The notes: generated by a model from the letters alone, not told the origin. Counted from the first letter of the stretch, positions 8,083 to 17,007 are shown. The stretch is DNA of 64,000 bases from a virus (IMGVR_UViG_3300032242_000818:62001-126000), one strand, 5' to 3'. Translations and numbers: made by a program.

Positions 8083-8678
8083 TATTTTAACTCCAAAAAT
8101 GACATTGTGTTTTCTATACCAATACTTCCTTTAAAGAATGTATTAAAAGATAATGAAATTCTATTTTCAGAAGATAGATTAGTATCTACCGAATGTGTTA
8201 GATCAGAAGGAAACAAAATTAACATACCTTTTTTTACATTTAAATTAAATTTTTTACAATTGAATTGATTAACTATTTTTGTATTATAAAATAAATTATT
8301 TTCTTTTTTCTTGTACAATTTTATGCTTTCTGGGATGTCAGGACTAATATAATAAACTCCACTGATTATACTATTATCGTGTGTATGCATATGGTGTGAT
8401 GTGTTTGGTTTATTAACATTTATCCATGATTGTGTTACTACTAATGATACATCTGTTTCTGGACATAAAACATTTTGAACATATTCATCTAACTTTTCAG
8501 AAATCTTTTCAGATATCTCAGGCATACTATTTAAAACATATGTGTTTAAACTGTAAGAATTCCCAGAATAATGATTAAACTCAGTTTCTAATGAATTAAC
8601 AAATTCTAATTCATTATCGTTTAATAATCCAACATCTTCAATATAAAGTGGAATTGGAAATAATGGCAAGAGAGTCAT
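8082..8678 (-). CDS. 2OG-Fe(II) oxygenase, TIGR02466/PF13759-like
   Basis: 198 residues. The core shows SWINVNKPNTSHHMHTHDN, then ISGVYYI, then MLILFPSDLTHSV and NRISLSFN. These match the iron ligands (an H-rich motif around 95-100 and distal H162) and the 2OG-binding Arg (R173) of the small phage and bacterial oxygenase family whose signature is HxHxN...SGVYY...FPSxLxHSV. The N-terminal third is helical. Substrates of the family are mostly unknown. Codon composition is slightly more AT-rich than in neighbours. Its ATG overlaps the stop of the TET/JBP-like gene. Confidence 0.75.
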   Translation of the reverse strand: MTLLPLFPIPLYIEDVGLLNDNELEFVNSLETEFNHYSGNSYSLNTYVLNSMPEISEKISEKLDEYVQNVLCPETDVSLVVTQSWINVNKPNTSHHMHTHDNSIISGVYYISPDIPESIKLYKKKENNLFYNTKIVNQFNCKKFNLNVKKGMLILFPSDLTHSVDTNLSSENRISLSFNTFFKGSIGIENTMSFLELK

Positions 8679-9991
8679 TAAAAGAAACTTTCTAGTGAAG
8701 AAGCATTAGATTCTGGATGATACTTATGAAGTTCTTCAGTACCAAGTTTAGATTCTACGTAATCATACCATTCTTGAGTAGTCCACATACCCTCAGAAAC
8801 ACCATTCCATAGTGGTTTCCATAAAGGATGTTCTTTATTCAATCTACGAGATTCAACAAAGTTATAACGGCATTCTTCATACTCATGAGAACCAAGATCT
8901 AGCATCTTCTCACGGAAATAACATACCAATGATACACGCTCAGAACCTTCGTCACATTTGATTTCAGTATTACCGTGCATAACTTCATGATTATTAATTA
9001 AGAGCAAGTCACCTGGACGAACATTAACTGCAACACGATACTCAGGGGCAATCAAATATCCTCCAGTATACTTACCATCATTAGATAATGTTAGCAAGTT
9101 AGATAGACCTGAATTCAAATCACCTGCATCATAATGAGCAGCAGTTCTAAATGTTTTATTGACAGTGATAGTTGTAAATGGAGTTCCAGGAACAAGGAAT
9201 CTTGGATCTAGTTTTGATGCTGCTTCCATTTGTGCAGCAAATCGTTCTGGTAAAAGATTCTTAAAACCTTCAGAAAGATTTTGAAGGAATGGATATGACA
9301 TTTGAAACTTCTCAAAATTGTCACGGGTATAAGAAGTTGCACGACCATAAGGGATACGTGGGTAACGATCAAACCAACCAGCAATACCTGAGTTAACAGC
9401 ACTACCATAGGTAGTTGTGCTAACCATCTTCATGACTTCTTCAGTAGCCTTTGCTCGTTCTTCGCGTGTAAAAGTTTTAATTGAATCAAGCCATGCTTCA
9501 AAATCAAACTTACCACGGAAACGAGAGATGACCCATACATTATTTTTACCATCACCACCAGCCATCTTCTTATCTACTTCACGTGGATATTTGGCACGAA
9601 CAGTATCGATGACATCTTCATTATCAAGAGCAGAGTTACGATTCTTAATGAGGGCACGCATCATCTCATCTTGATAGTTTGTTACCCATTCTCTTCCTTC
9701 AGTTGTGGCAAGAATGCCATCTTTGATACCAGAAGCAAGTCCTCGATTCTCTGTTCGAATAGCTGCTTCTCTAAGTCCGACATATGCTGCATCTTGCTGC
9801 TCTTTACTAAAATAATTTTTACGAAACTTCAATACGATTCGTTTTTCTGAGATTGGATCTTCACCAAATTGTGGTGGCATATAAACATCAGTATCTTCTT
9901 CAATAAGAAAATCATAATTTGATTCGTCAACAAACTTACCAAGAAGATGTTCACAATTATGTTTTTGTTCAGCTACAATTATCTTAACCAT
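8678..9991 (-). CDS. TET/JBP-like 2OG-Fe(II) DNA oxygenase
   Basis: 437 residues. The double-stranded beta-helix core lies in about residues 265-360: FTTITVNKTFRTAAHYD (HxD, H286 and D288), KYTGGYLIAPEYRVAV, RPGDLLLINNHEVMHGNT (distal H339) and ERVSLVCYFRE (R352 for 2-oxoglutarate). The GG before a hydrophobic strand, PEYxVA, then RPGDxLxxxxHxxxHxNT and an RxSxVxYxRE strand match the TET/JBP group, which hydroxylates 5-methyl groups of pyrimidines in DNA. About 200 N-terminal residues are helical and may bind DNA. The protein ends SSLESFF, very close to the polymerase C-terminus SSLEDFFG. No cytosine methyltransferase is visible nearby, so thymine is a reasonable target, but this is inference. 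Confidence 0.65.
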   Translation of the reverse strand: MVKIIVAEQKHNCEHLLGKFVDESNYDFLIEEDTDVYMPPQFGEDPISEKRIVLKFRKNYFSKEQQDAAYVGLREAAIRTENRGLASGIKDGILATTEGREWVTNYQDEMMRALIKNRNSALDNEDVIDTVRAKYPREVDKKMAGGDGKNNVWVISRFRGKFDFEAWLDSIKTFTREERAKATEEVMKMVSTTTYGSAVNSGIAGWFDRYPRIPYGRATSYTRDNFEKFQMSYPFLQNLSEGFKNLLPERFAAQMEAASKLDPRFLVPGTPFTTITVNKTFRTAAHYDAGDLNSGLSNLLTLSNDGKYTGGYLIAPEYRVAVNVRPGDLLLINNHEVMHGNTEIKCDEGSERVSLVCYFREKMLDLGSHEYEECRYNFVESRRLNKEHPLWKPLWNGVSEGMWTTQEWYDYVESKLGTEELHKYHPESNASSLESFF

Positions 9992-10000
9992 ATCTTTCTC

Positions 10001-11398
10001 CTAAAACTTAAACCCACTGAAACCTTCTGCTTTCTGTCTCTTTCCAAACTCACTCTTATCAAACATAGGAACATCAACTTCCTTTGTCTGCCCAGAGTCA
10101 GATAAACCTACTTGAGCAGATGCTTCAACATCATATAACTTCATCTTCGCTCGATCAACTCCGATAACAAATCTCTTATAGAAACTAGGATCGTTGTAAC
10201 GATTCTTTAATTGTTTCACAATAATCTGATTCAGTTGTTCAAGTTCTTCATTTGAAACTAACGCAAACATCAAGTCAGCAGTGGCAGGTAATCCAAACGA
10301 TTCAGAAGTATCTTCCAAACCTGGATCGCTATTTGTAAATCCACTTCGAGTAGTTTGTGTGGCTGAAACGATTGGAACATTATATTCAACAGCCAAACCA
10401 CGCAACTCCTCAGCGATGGACTTAATATATGTATAAGAATTAATACTTCCACCTTGCTTCATACGCTGGCTTGCGCAAATGTTTAGATAGTCAATGAAGA
10501 TAATATCAGGTAAGAACTCACGCTTCAACTTCAACTCTTCAAGCAATGCTCTAAAGTGCCCAGCATGCGCACCTGCAGTTGGATATTCTTTAACGATTAA
10601 TTTACCTTGAGTCTTACTTGAGATTTTCTTAATACGATTATCAAAGATATCTTTATCAATAACTTTCAACTCATCCATGGTAAGGTTCAACAAGTTGGCA
10701 TCGATACGTTCAGCGATTCGTTCCTCAGCCATTTCCATAGTAATGTAAAGAACATTCTTACCTTGAACTAAAACACCAGCAGCCACGTGACACATAAACA
10801 AAGATTTACCAACACCAGTGCCAGCCAATACGATGTTAAGGGTTTTCTTCGATAGACCACCCTTAGTGATCTTGTTAAACATATCCAAATCGAAAGGCAA
10901 CTTCTCTTCAACCCTATGATAATATTCATAACGAGCATCACTATCTTCGATATAGTCATGACCAACATGGTTATCAAAAGAAACGGCAAGAGCATCAGAG
11001 AGTATAGAAGGAATTGAGTCCTTGGTGTGGACTTTATCTCCTCCATCGATGATTTTAATAGAGTGTAGAATCGCATTATAAACTGCCTTATCTTTACAAA
11101 ATTTCTCAGTTTGTTCCATCATCCAAGAATCATTAACTTCCTCATGAGTCATTGTTTCTACGTAAGTATTAATGTCAGAAAGTTCTTTGTCATTAATGTC
11201 AGTTCGATTACCAACTTCAATAGAAAGAATTTCTTTTGTTAATGGCTTATTATATTTGGTAAAGAAATCCACAATGATCTTAGCAATGATTGCTTCTTTT
11301 CTTTCAGAGAAATAATCAGTGCGGATAAAAGGGATTACTTTACGACAATATTCTTCATCATATACAAGATTAGTTAAAATCTTTGTTTCAATTCTCAT
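10001..11398 (-). CDS. 41: Replicative DNA helicase, T4 gp41-like (DnaB family)
   Basis: 465 residues, close to the 475 of T4 gp41. An N-terminal helical domain is followed by the RecA-like core with Walker A NIVLAGTGVGKS (about 191-202), ITMEMAEERIAERIDAN as in DnaB motif 1a, Walker B DIIFIDYLNI, and SATQTTRSGF in the H4 region. It forms the hexameric helicase that unwinds the fork on the lagging strand and activates the primase. It lies next to uvsX, as in other T4-like phages of this type. The extreme C-terminus (GFSGFKF) is hydrophobic. Confidence 0.93.
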   Translation of the reverse strand: MRIETKILTNLVYDEEYCRKVIPFIRTDYFSERKEAIIAKIIVDFFTKYNKPLTKEILSIEVGNRTDINDKELSDINTYVETMTHEEVNDSWMMEQTEKFCKDKAVYNAILHSIKIIDGGDKVHTKDSIPSILSDALAVSFDNHVGHDYIEDSDARYEYYHRVEEKLPFDLDMFNKITKGGLSKKTLNIVLAGTGVGKSLFMCHVAAGVLVQGKNVLYITMEMAEERIAERIDANLLNLTMDELKVIDKDIFDNRIKKISSKTQGKLIVKEYPTAGAHAGHFRALLEELKLKREFLPDIIFIDYLNICASQRMKQGGSINSYTYIKSIAEELRGLAVEYNVPIVSATQTTRSGFTNSDPGLEDTSESFGLPATADLMFALVSNEELEQLNQIIVKQLKNRYNDPSFYKRFVIGVDRAKMKLYDVEASAQVGLSDSGQTKEVDVPMFDKSEFGKRQKAEGFSGFKF

Positions 11399-11688
11399 TC
11401 AGTTCCGCCAGTGTAAGTAATGTTGTTTCTTTGTAGTTCTTCTGCCATAATAAACTGAAGAAGTTCACCAATATAGAATTCAAATTCTTCTTTGTTGTAC
11501 TCTATCTGATTGTTATGGACTTCATACTCAAAGTTAAGTTTGCAAGTGTCATCAGGTTGCTCGTCAAACTTAACTTTACCGTAAGAATATATTATACCTT
11601 CAAATGGTCCAGAAGTCAACTTTATCGCATCATGTCCTGTTTTGCGATTCTCAACTAGAATATAAGGTTTCGCAAGATGTTCACTCAT
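11395..11688 (-). CDS. Unknown conserved protein between uvsX and gp41
   Basis: 97 residues from the ATG at 11688 (a TTG lies one codon upstream). The protein is a small alpha/beta type: KPYILVENRKTGHDAIKL, then strands (EGIIYSYGKVKF), then an acidic helical C-terminus. It overlaps the uvsX stop and the gp41 start (ATGA), so it is translationally coupled to both. Its position suggests a replication or recombination accessory role, but nothing in the sequence proves it. Confidence 0.65.
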   Translation of the reverse strand: MSEHLAKPYILVENRKTGHDAIKLTSGPFEGIIYSYGKVKFDEQPDDTCKLNFEYEVHNNQIEYNKEEFEFYIGELLQFIMAEELQRNNITYTGGTE

Positions 11689-12748
11689 CAAATTCTAGAG
11701 CCTCAAGTGCTTCATCAAGATCATCGCGCATCATTACTTCACCCTGACCAATTGAGTATTTGTTCTTAATGAAATCATAGAAGGTTTTGCTTGTGAGAAT
11801 TGATATCCAAAATTCTTTCGAGTCAGTATCTTTAACACGATATTTTTTATCTTCTACAACCCCATCTTGATCCACCTTACTGTACCAGCCGTTCGATGGC
11901 TTGACCACGTGTCCTGACTCAAGTGCAACGTCAAGTAGACCAGACCACTTAGACAAACCACCATCAAAAGTAACACTAACAGGGATTTTGGATTTTTCTT
12001 TGACATAACGACTTTTCTCCACGTTGATAATAAAGTTATAACCAACAATCTCACTACCTTCTTTCTCTTGCTGACGTCCGAGGATATAGACATTGTCTGC
12101 TGAATACATTGCACCAGTACCACCACCAACGATGGCTTTTGGAAATAAACCGATCTCCATATATGTATGGTTGACAACAACCAGTGGAATATCTTTTAAG
12201 TTCAAGTGTGGTGTTACCATACGGAACAAAGACTTCATTTGTTTTGCTCGAGTCATGTCTGCAGTAGACTTACCTTCTAGTGCGTCATCAACTTCTTTCT
12301 TAGAAGCAAGGTTACCGATTGAGTCAATAACAATAATTAAATGATCACCACGCTCTACGTTTTGTAGTTGTTGCATAATGTCAAACTTTAATTGTTCTAC
12401 ATCGGTAAGTGGAGTATGAACAACTCTGGATGTGTCGATCCCGAAAGTATCAAAGTAAGACTGAGGAGTACCGAACTCGCTATCATAAAAAAGTAAAGCA
12501 GCATCTGGATATTTGTCCAAGTAAGATTTTGCCATCAGTAAACTGAAAGCAGTTTTAAAATGTTTTGATGGACCAGCCCACATAGTAATGCCTGGAGTTA
12601 ATCCACCATCAAGGCGACCTGATAGGGCTACGTTGATAATAGGAACAGAAGTAGGAATCATATCCTTCTTCTTAAAGAACTTTGATTCAGATAGAATCGC
12701 AGAGTCTTTGATAGTTGAATTCTTTTTAATTTTGTCTAAGATGCTCAT
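11681..12748 (-). CDS. uvsX: RecA-like recombinase UvsX
   Basis: 355 residues (T4 UvsX has about 390). Walker A is AGPSKHFKT, the unusual GPSKxFKT/S form of UvsX, preceded by LDGGLTPGITMW. LLFYDSEFGTP, Walker B HLIIVIDSIGNL and IPLVVVNHTY follow in RecA order. It catalyses strand exchange in recombination-dependent replication together with UvsY, which is present near 41.1-41.5 kb. It is followed by the small unknown gene and gp41, and preceded by thioredoxin and a hydroxylase-like gene. Confidence 0.95.
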   Translation of the reverse strand: MSILDKIKKNSTIKDSAILSESKFFKKKDMIPTSVPIINVALSGRLDGGLTPGITMWAGPSKHFKTAFSLLMAKSYLDKYPDAALLFYDSEFGTPQSYFDTFGIDTSRVVHTPLTDVEQLKFDIMQQLQNVERGDHLIIVIDSIGNLASKKEVDDALEGKSTADMTRAKQMKSLFRMVTPHLNLKDIPLVVVNHTYMEIGLFPKAIVGGGTGAMYSADNVYILGRQQEKEGSEIVGYNFIINVEKSRYVKEKSKIPVSVTFDGGLSKWSGLLDVALESGHVVKPSNGWYSKVDQDGVVEDKKYRVKDTDSKEFWISILTSKTFYDFIKNKYSIGQGEVMMRDDLDEALEALEFDE

Positions 12749-12749
12749 A

Positions 12750-13001
12750 TTATACCTTTAGAAATTCTAACAATTGTGTTTCATTCATCATACCTGTATG
12801 ACGCTTTATTTCTGTTCCATGTTCATCAAGTAGAATCATAGTAGGAACAGAACGAACCCCATACTCAACTGATGTCATAATTTCATTATCAATATTAATT
12901 TCTTCAATAGGAACAGTAATCTTATCTGCTGCTCCTTTAATAATCATACTTAATCCTTGGCATGGACCGCACCAGTCTGCGTAAAATTTTAATACCTTCA
13001 T
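12750..13001 (-). CDS. Thioredoxin-like protein
   Basis: 83 residues. The active-site motif WCGPC follows the first strand (KVLKFYADWCGPCQGL), and the cis-Pro segment VRSVPTMILL is present. It is shorter than a classical 105-residue thioredoxin, so it is a minimal fold. It could reduce phage ribonucleotide reductase or other disulfides, although no reductase gene lies in this window. It sits between uvsX and a hydroxylase-like gene, with short gaps. Confidence 0.85.
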   Translation of the reverse strand: MKVLKFYADWCGPCQGLSMIIKGAADKITVPIEEINIDNEIMTSVEYGVRSVPTMILLDEHGTEIKRHTGMMNETQLLEFLKV

Positions 13002-13009
13002 ATAATCTC

Positions 13010-13558
13010 CTATGGGTTGCTCTTTGAATGTGGAACATCAAACACAAATGTGATTCTAGTACAGTCTCCAATGTTTTCTGTTCCGTGTAGTAGTTTATTA
13101 TTGAACCAAAGTAAAGTTCCAGGTTCAACATCATAATGTTCATCACCTACAAAATATCTATATCTTCCTTGGATGGATAGATGATAACGATCTCTTGTAA
13201 GGTAATATTTTCCTTCATCAATATGGCGTCCAACATATCCTCCAACTGGAAGAGATAAGAATCCACAACGACTAAATTTTTTAAAGTTTCTTTTAAGGAA
13301 ACCAACTATCTCTGTGTGATGTTTGATTGCTTCAGTTGGTATACATATCTCACTATCGCCAACAAAGTCTTCTAATTTTTCTACGCCACCAACAACAAGC
13401 TGAAGATTGCCAACTGGTATGTCGTCATATCCTCTATCGATAAGTGATTGAGCACCTTCAATACTTTTCTGAGCCATCCAATCTTCAGGATGTTCTTTTA
13501 GTTGTTTCAATATCTTTGAAACATTAATCCCAGTTTTAATGATACGAATATTATCCAA
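13010..13558 (-). CDS. Aspartyl/asparaginyl beta-hydroxylase-like 2OG oxygenase
   Basis: 182 residues. The C-terminal half carries the family pattern: GGYVGRHIDEG (H112, D114), RYHLSIQG (124-131), YDVEPGTLLWFNNKLLHGTEN (H158) and CTRITFVFDV (R168). These correspond to the Fe(II) and 2-oxoglutarate ligands of the cupin-fold Asp/Asn hydroxylases. The N-terminal 90 residues are less conserved-looking. Such genes are common in aquatic T4-like phages; the substrate is unknown. Its stop and the polymerase stop lie in a tight array, and it overlaps the 3' neighbour's reading by 8 bases with gp43 upstream. Confidence 0.75.
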   Translation of the reverse strand: MDNIRIIKTGINVSKILKQLKEHPEDWMAQKSIEGAQSLIDRGYDDIPVGNLQLVVGGVEKLEDFVGDSEICIPTEAIKHHTEIVGFLKRNFKKFSRCGFLSLPVGGYVGRHIDEGKYYLTRDRYHLSIQGRYRYFVGDEHYDVEPGTLLWFNNKLLHGTENIGDCTRITFVFDVPHSKSNP

Positions 13559-16037
13559 AGAAATCCTCTAATGAACTTTGTTCTGATGTATTCCAACCCA
13601 GTGGCTCAATAACAATCTGAAGAGCATCGAGAAATACTTTCTCAAATTGTTTATCATAATCTATGTAGGAATGCAATTCAAACTCTGGTGGCAACTCTTG
13701 ACTAAACGCAATGACATCTTCTTGAAATGGATTTGGTTTACGAACATAGACAAACTTAATCTTATCACCATCACGGATTGGTTGATACTTTTTATCAAGA
13801 CCCATCTTCTTGGTGTAGTGATTAAACAATAATGCGCCACGAACATGAATCGGAGTTCCCTTAGAATAGATAGGTGAACCAGCATACTGTTTCATACCAT
13901 TTACGCCACGAGGGAATGCGATATCTTGAACAGGTAGTTTGTCAAACTCTTTACGGAAATCCATAATATAATTCTGAAGATCTGACTGATTACCTTTAAG
14001 AATAACCTCAATCGAGTCACGCAACTTATCACGAATGACTGCAGGTGTTGAAGACTTGACCATCTCAAGACCCATAACTTTAATCTTAGGTTTCGCATAT
14101 TGAACACCTTCAGAGTTATGAACATTAAGAATATATCTTTTCTTGGCAGTCCAGATACCTTTATCAGCAAGAACTTCTCGCTTCATCTGCATCTTTTGAC
14201 TATACGCATTCATATAGTCAGCGAGTTCTTGATAGCCTGTATCAATAAATGGTTGAAAGATACCCTCACAAACCTTATCCATAAACTTAATCTTTTGTTC
14301 ATCAGTTTGGCCAGCACATGCTTGCTCAACTAGAGTTTCAAGAGTAAGATAGATTGAGTCAGTATCAATCGCAACTACATAATCTTTATCCTCAGTCTTG
14401 AGAGTTTTGTTCATGAACGCATTTAACTTGTTAGCCATCCAGCGAATAGATAACTGACCAGAAGTAGTAATACCTTCAGCCATACGGATATCGAAGTATC
14501 GGAAATACTGATTACCCATGGCACCATAAGCAGAGTTCAAAGCAATCTTCATAGCCATCTGAAGATTATTCAAACGAGAAATATCTTTGAGCAAGTGTTT
14601 TTGAGACTTATCTTTCTCATACTCTTGTTGAACTTTCAGCATTTGTTTCTTAAATTTGCTTCGGTCAACATACATCTTTTCCATTAACTCAGGCATGAAC
14701 CCTTTGAACTCTTTTGTATAAGTCCAACCATTTGCAGTCAAAGCAAGATCTCGTTGCTTAACATAAGTTGTATCAATTTCTTGATTCAAAAGTTTGTCAA
14801 CAGTCACGCTAATCTTTTCAGAAGTCAAAGTCTCAGGACTGATATTATACTGCATAATCAAATGCGGATATAATGAGTTCAAATCAAATGAAGCCATCCA
14901 TTTATGAAGACCAATGATTGGATCTTTAACGTACGCACCCTCGAACTGAGCATCTTTACCAGAGTGTGACTTCGCAGGAACAACAATACCCTTCTTGCGT
15001 AAATGGTTATAGATGATTGTATCCCACATACGAACCTGCGAATAAACATCTTCGAAATTAATCTTAGCGTTATATGCCATGGTTAAATGCAGTTCAATCA
15101 AACGCATCTTATCTTCTAGTTTGTCAACCAACTCTACGTCATGAATATTATAATCTACGAATTGTTGCCAGTGATTAGTATAGAAATCCTTGAAAGATTC
15201 TCCTGGATTAACCTTCTTCTTGTCACCAAGTTCTTGTTCAGCGATATAATCAAGGCGATACGATTCTTGTTTAGAATATGTATATTTCTTATACAGTTCA
15301 AGATAATCCAACTGAGCGATACCAATAATGTCATAGTGAATCTCTTCATTACCTTTAATGAAAGTCTTGCGTTCATTGACATAACCCCATGGACTCAATT
15401 TATTAGATTCACCATCACCAAGTTCACGTTCAATCCTACGGATAAGATACGGCATGTCAAAGAAGTCAGTATTCCAACCAGTGATAACATCGGGATGACT
15501 CTTAGTCCAAAACTCTAGAAATTGAATAAGAAGATTATGTTCATCTTTACAGTTAACATAGATTACATCTTCGCGTGGATTGACGTATGCTTTGCTACCA
15601 AAAGTAATAATTCGTTTAGTAGAAAGTTCCTTAACAGTGATTAATAGGATCTCTTCATTGGCAGACTTGATATCAGGGAAACCATTCTCAGTTGAAGTCT
15701 CAATGTCAATGGTAAATACTTTAATCTGCTCCATATCCCAATTGATATCATGGGAATAATTGTCGCTGATGTATTGGTATGCGTAGTTTGAGTTTCCATA
15801 AACATCAAACCCCTGAACACCCTCATATCGTTTAATGAAGTCGCGTGTTTCTTTAATAGTCCCAGGTTGGACTTCATCAACGAATGTTCCCTCCAGTGTC
15901 TTCCACTTGGAGGGTTTCTTTGAAGTTACGTAAAGGGTAGGACTGAAGTCTAGTTTACGTTGGTAGCGTTTACCATTCTCCACACCACGAATGAAAATTC
16001 GATCTCCAATCGGATGCACCGAAGTATAAAATTCCAT
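13551..16037 (-). CDS. 43: Family B DNA polymerase gp43
   Basis: 828 residues (T4 gp43 has 898). The exonuclease motifs are DIETS (111-115), NTDFFDMPYL (189-198) and YNIHDVELV (296-304). The polymerase motifs are DLNSLYPHLI (385-394, motif A), KIALNSAYG (497-505, motif B) and AIDTDSIYL (556-564, motif C). All catalytic acids are present, so both activities should be intact. The C-terminus SSLEDFFG resembles the clamp-binding tail of T4-type polymerases. It is the replicative polymerase, working with gp45, gp44/gp62 and gp41 encoded in this window. Confidence 0.97.
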   Translation of the reverse strand: MEFYTSVHPIGDRIFIRGVENGKRYQRKLDFSPTLYVTSKKPSKWKTLEGTFVDEVQPGTIKETRDFIKRYEGVQGFDVYGNSNYAYQYISDNYSHDINWDMEQIKVFTIDIETSTENGFPDIKSANEEILLITVKELSTKRIITFGSKAYVNPREDVIYVNCKDEHNLLIQFLEFWTKSHPDVITGWNTDFFDMPYLIRRIERELGDGESNKLSPWGYVNERKTFIKGNEEIHYDIIGIAQLDYLELYKKYTYSKQESYRLDYIAEQELGDKKKVNPGESFKDFYTNHWQQFVDYNIHDVELVDKLEDKMRLIELHLTMAYNAKINFEDVYSQVRMWDTIIYNHLRKKGIVVPAKSHSGKDAQFEGAYVKDPIIGLHKWMASFDLNSLYPHLIMQYNISPETLTSEKISVTVDKLLNQEIDTTYVKQRDLALTANGWTYTKEFKGFMPELMEKMYVDRSKFKKQMLKVQQEYEKDKSQKHLLKDISRLNNLQMAMKIALNSAYGAMGNQYFRYFDIRMAEGITTSGQLSIRWMANKLNAFMNKTLKTEDKDYVVAIDTDSIYLTLETLVEQACAGQTDEQKIKFMDKVCEGIFQPFIDTGYQELADYMNAYSQKMQMKREVLADKGIWTAKKRYILNVHNSEGVQYAKPKIKVMGLEMVKSSTPAVIRDKLRDSIEVILKGNQSDLQNYIMDFRKEFDKLPVQDIAFPRGVNGMKQYAGSPIYSKGTPIHVRGALLFNHYTKKMGLDKKYQPIRDGDKIKFVYVRKPNPFQEDVIAFSQELPPEFELHSYIDYDKQFEKVFLDALQIVIEPLGWNTSEQSSLEDFFG

Positions 16038-16438
16038 TATTTTGTTTTCTCAGCTAATTCTTTATACCCTGCCCATGATGGATGGACACCATCTGGTTGC
16101 ATACGATCTGTTCTTAGAATAACATCGTTATATTCGTTTGCCACATGCCAGACTGCTGACTGCGCCTTTGGAAACTTATCACTTGGCATTACCCAGTAAA
16201 CTCTCTGAGCATTTGTTAGTTGACGGATAGTTCGTAATTCTTCTTCAGTGTTCTTTACGTATGCGTCATTTGAACCAAGTGAGATAATAACATGACGTGC
16301 TTGAAGTGGTGTGTTCTTAATATTTGTATTTAACCATTGATGAGAATTAATTCCACCTTTAGAATACGAAACACATTCTTTCCTTACGTTGGCAATTCCA
16401 ACTGCTATTGAATCTCCTGCAATTAAACATTCTAACAT
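16037..16438 (-). CDS. Small SGNH/GDSL-type hydrolase-like protein
   Basis: 133 residues with the three blocks of the SGNH fold: block I AGDSIAVG (nucleophile Ser), block III VIISLGSNDAYV (Gly and Asn of the oxyanion hole) and block V DGVHPSWAGY (catalytic Asp/His). It is shorter than typical GDSL esterases (about 200) and near the minimum for the fold. No signal peptide is seen, so it is probably cytoplasmic. The target could be an acyl or acetyl ester. It is tightly coupled with gp43 and the DexA-like exonuclease, an odd place for an esterase. Confidence 0.7.
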   Translation of the reverse strand: MLECLIAGDSIAVGIANVRKECVSYSKGGINSHQWLNTNIKNTPLQARHVIISLGSNDAYVKNTEEELRTIRQLTNAQRVYWVMPSDKFPKAQSAVWHVANEYNDVILRTDRMQPDGVHPSWAGYKELAEKTK

Positions 16439-17007
16439 TAGTTTTTCCCATACATTAACATCATAGCATCAAGAGCACAGTCATGAACAGGGTGATGCTT
16501 AATGACTTGTGCTCGCTCAAATAAAGGATGGTTCACTTCACAATAACCATTAGTTCCACCACTGAGTAAATCAACAGCAGTTCTAACATCCCTCCACATA
16601 TTATACCCAGTAATAGGTTGCATGTCAAGTTTTTTAGCGAGAGAATCAATAGCCATCTGATCAAGAGAACCTCTTGCCCACATAGTCTGACCATTTGCAT
16701 TAATAAACTTGTTCATATAGTTATGCAATTCTTTAAGTGCATCTTCTGCAAACATATCTACTGAGTTTGCATCAAACGATACGCTGCGAACATATTCATG
16801 CTGGTTCGCCCACCATTCTAGTGTTCCAACATCAACAGTTCGACCAAGACGTTTCGCTTGATCCTTTGCGTTTAACTTAACAAAGCAAGCACTATCTAAC
16901 AAGTCTTGGTAGGTTGGACGTTTCTCTGGATCAAAGTGAATCAATGCTGCTGAAAGAATAACTGCATTAGATTCAACACCCAAAGTTTCTACGTCAAATA
17001 TAAACAT
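16438..17007 (-). CDS. dexA: DexA-like 3'-5' exonuclease
   Basis: 189 residues. Exo I is MFIFDVETLGV, Exo II lies around MWARGSLDQMAID, and Exo III is HHPVHDCALDAM (HxxxxD arrangement), which fits the DEDDh exonuclease group. Length and the WWxxQ segment (LEWWANQHE) resemble T4 DexA (227 residues). It degrades DNA from 3' ends and in T4 is non-essential. The genes overlap by one base on each side. Confidence 0.8.
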   Translation of the reverse strand: MFIFDVETLGVESNAVILSAALIHFDPEKRPTYQDLLDSACFVKLNAKDQAKRLGRTVDVGTLEWWANQHEYVRSVSFDANSVDMFAEDALKELHNYMNKFINANGQTMWARGSLDQMAIDSLAKKLDMQPITGYNMWRDVRTAVDLLSGGTNGYCEVNHPLFERAQVIKHHPVHDCALDAMMLMYGKN

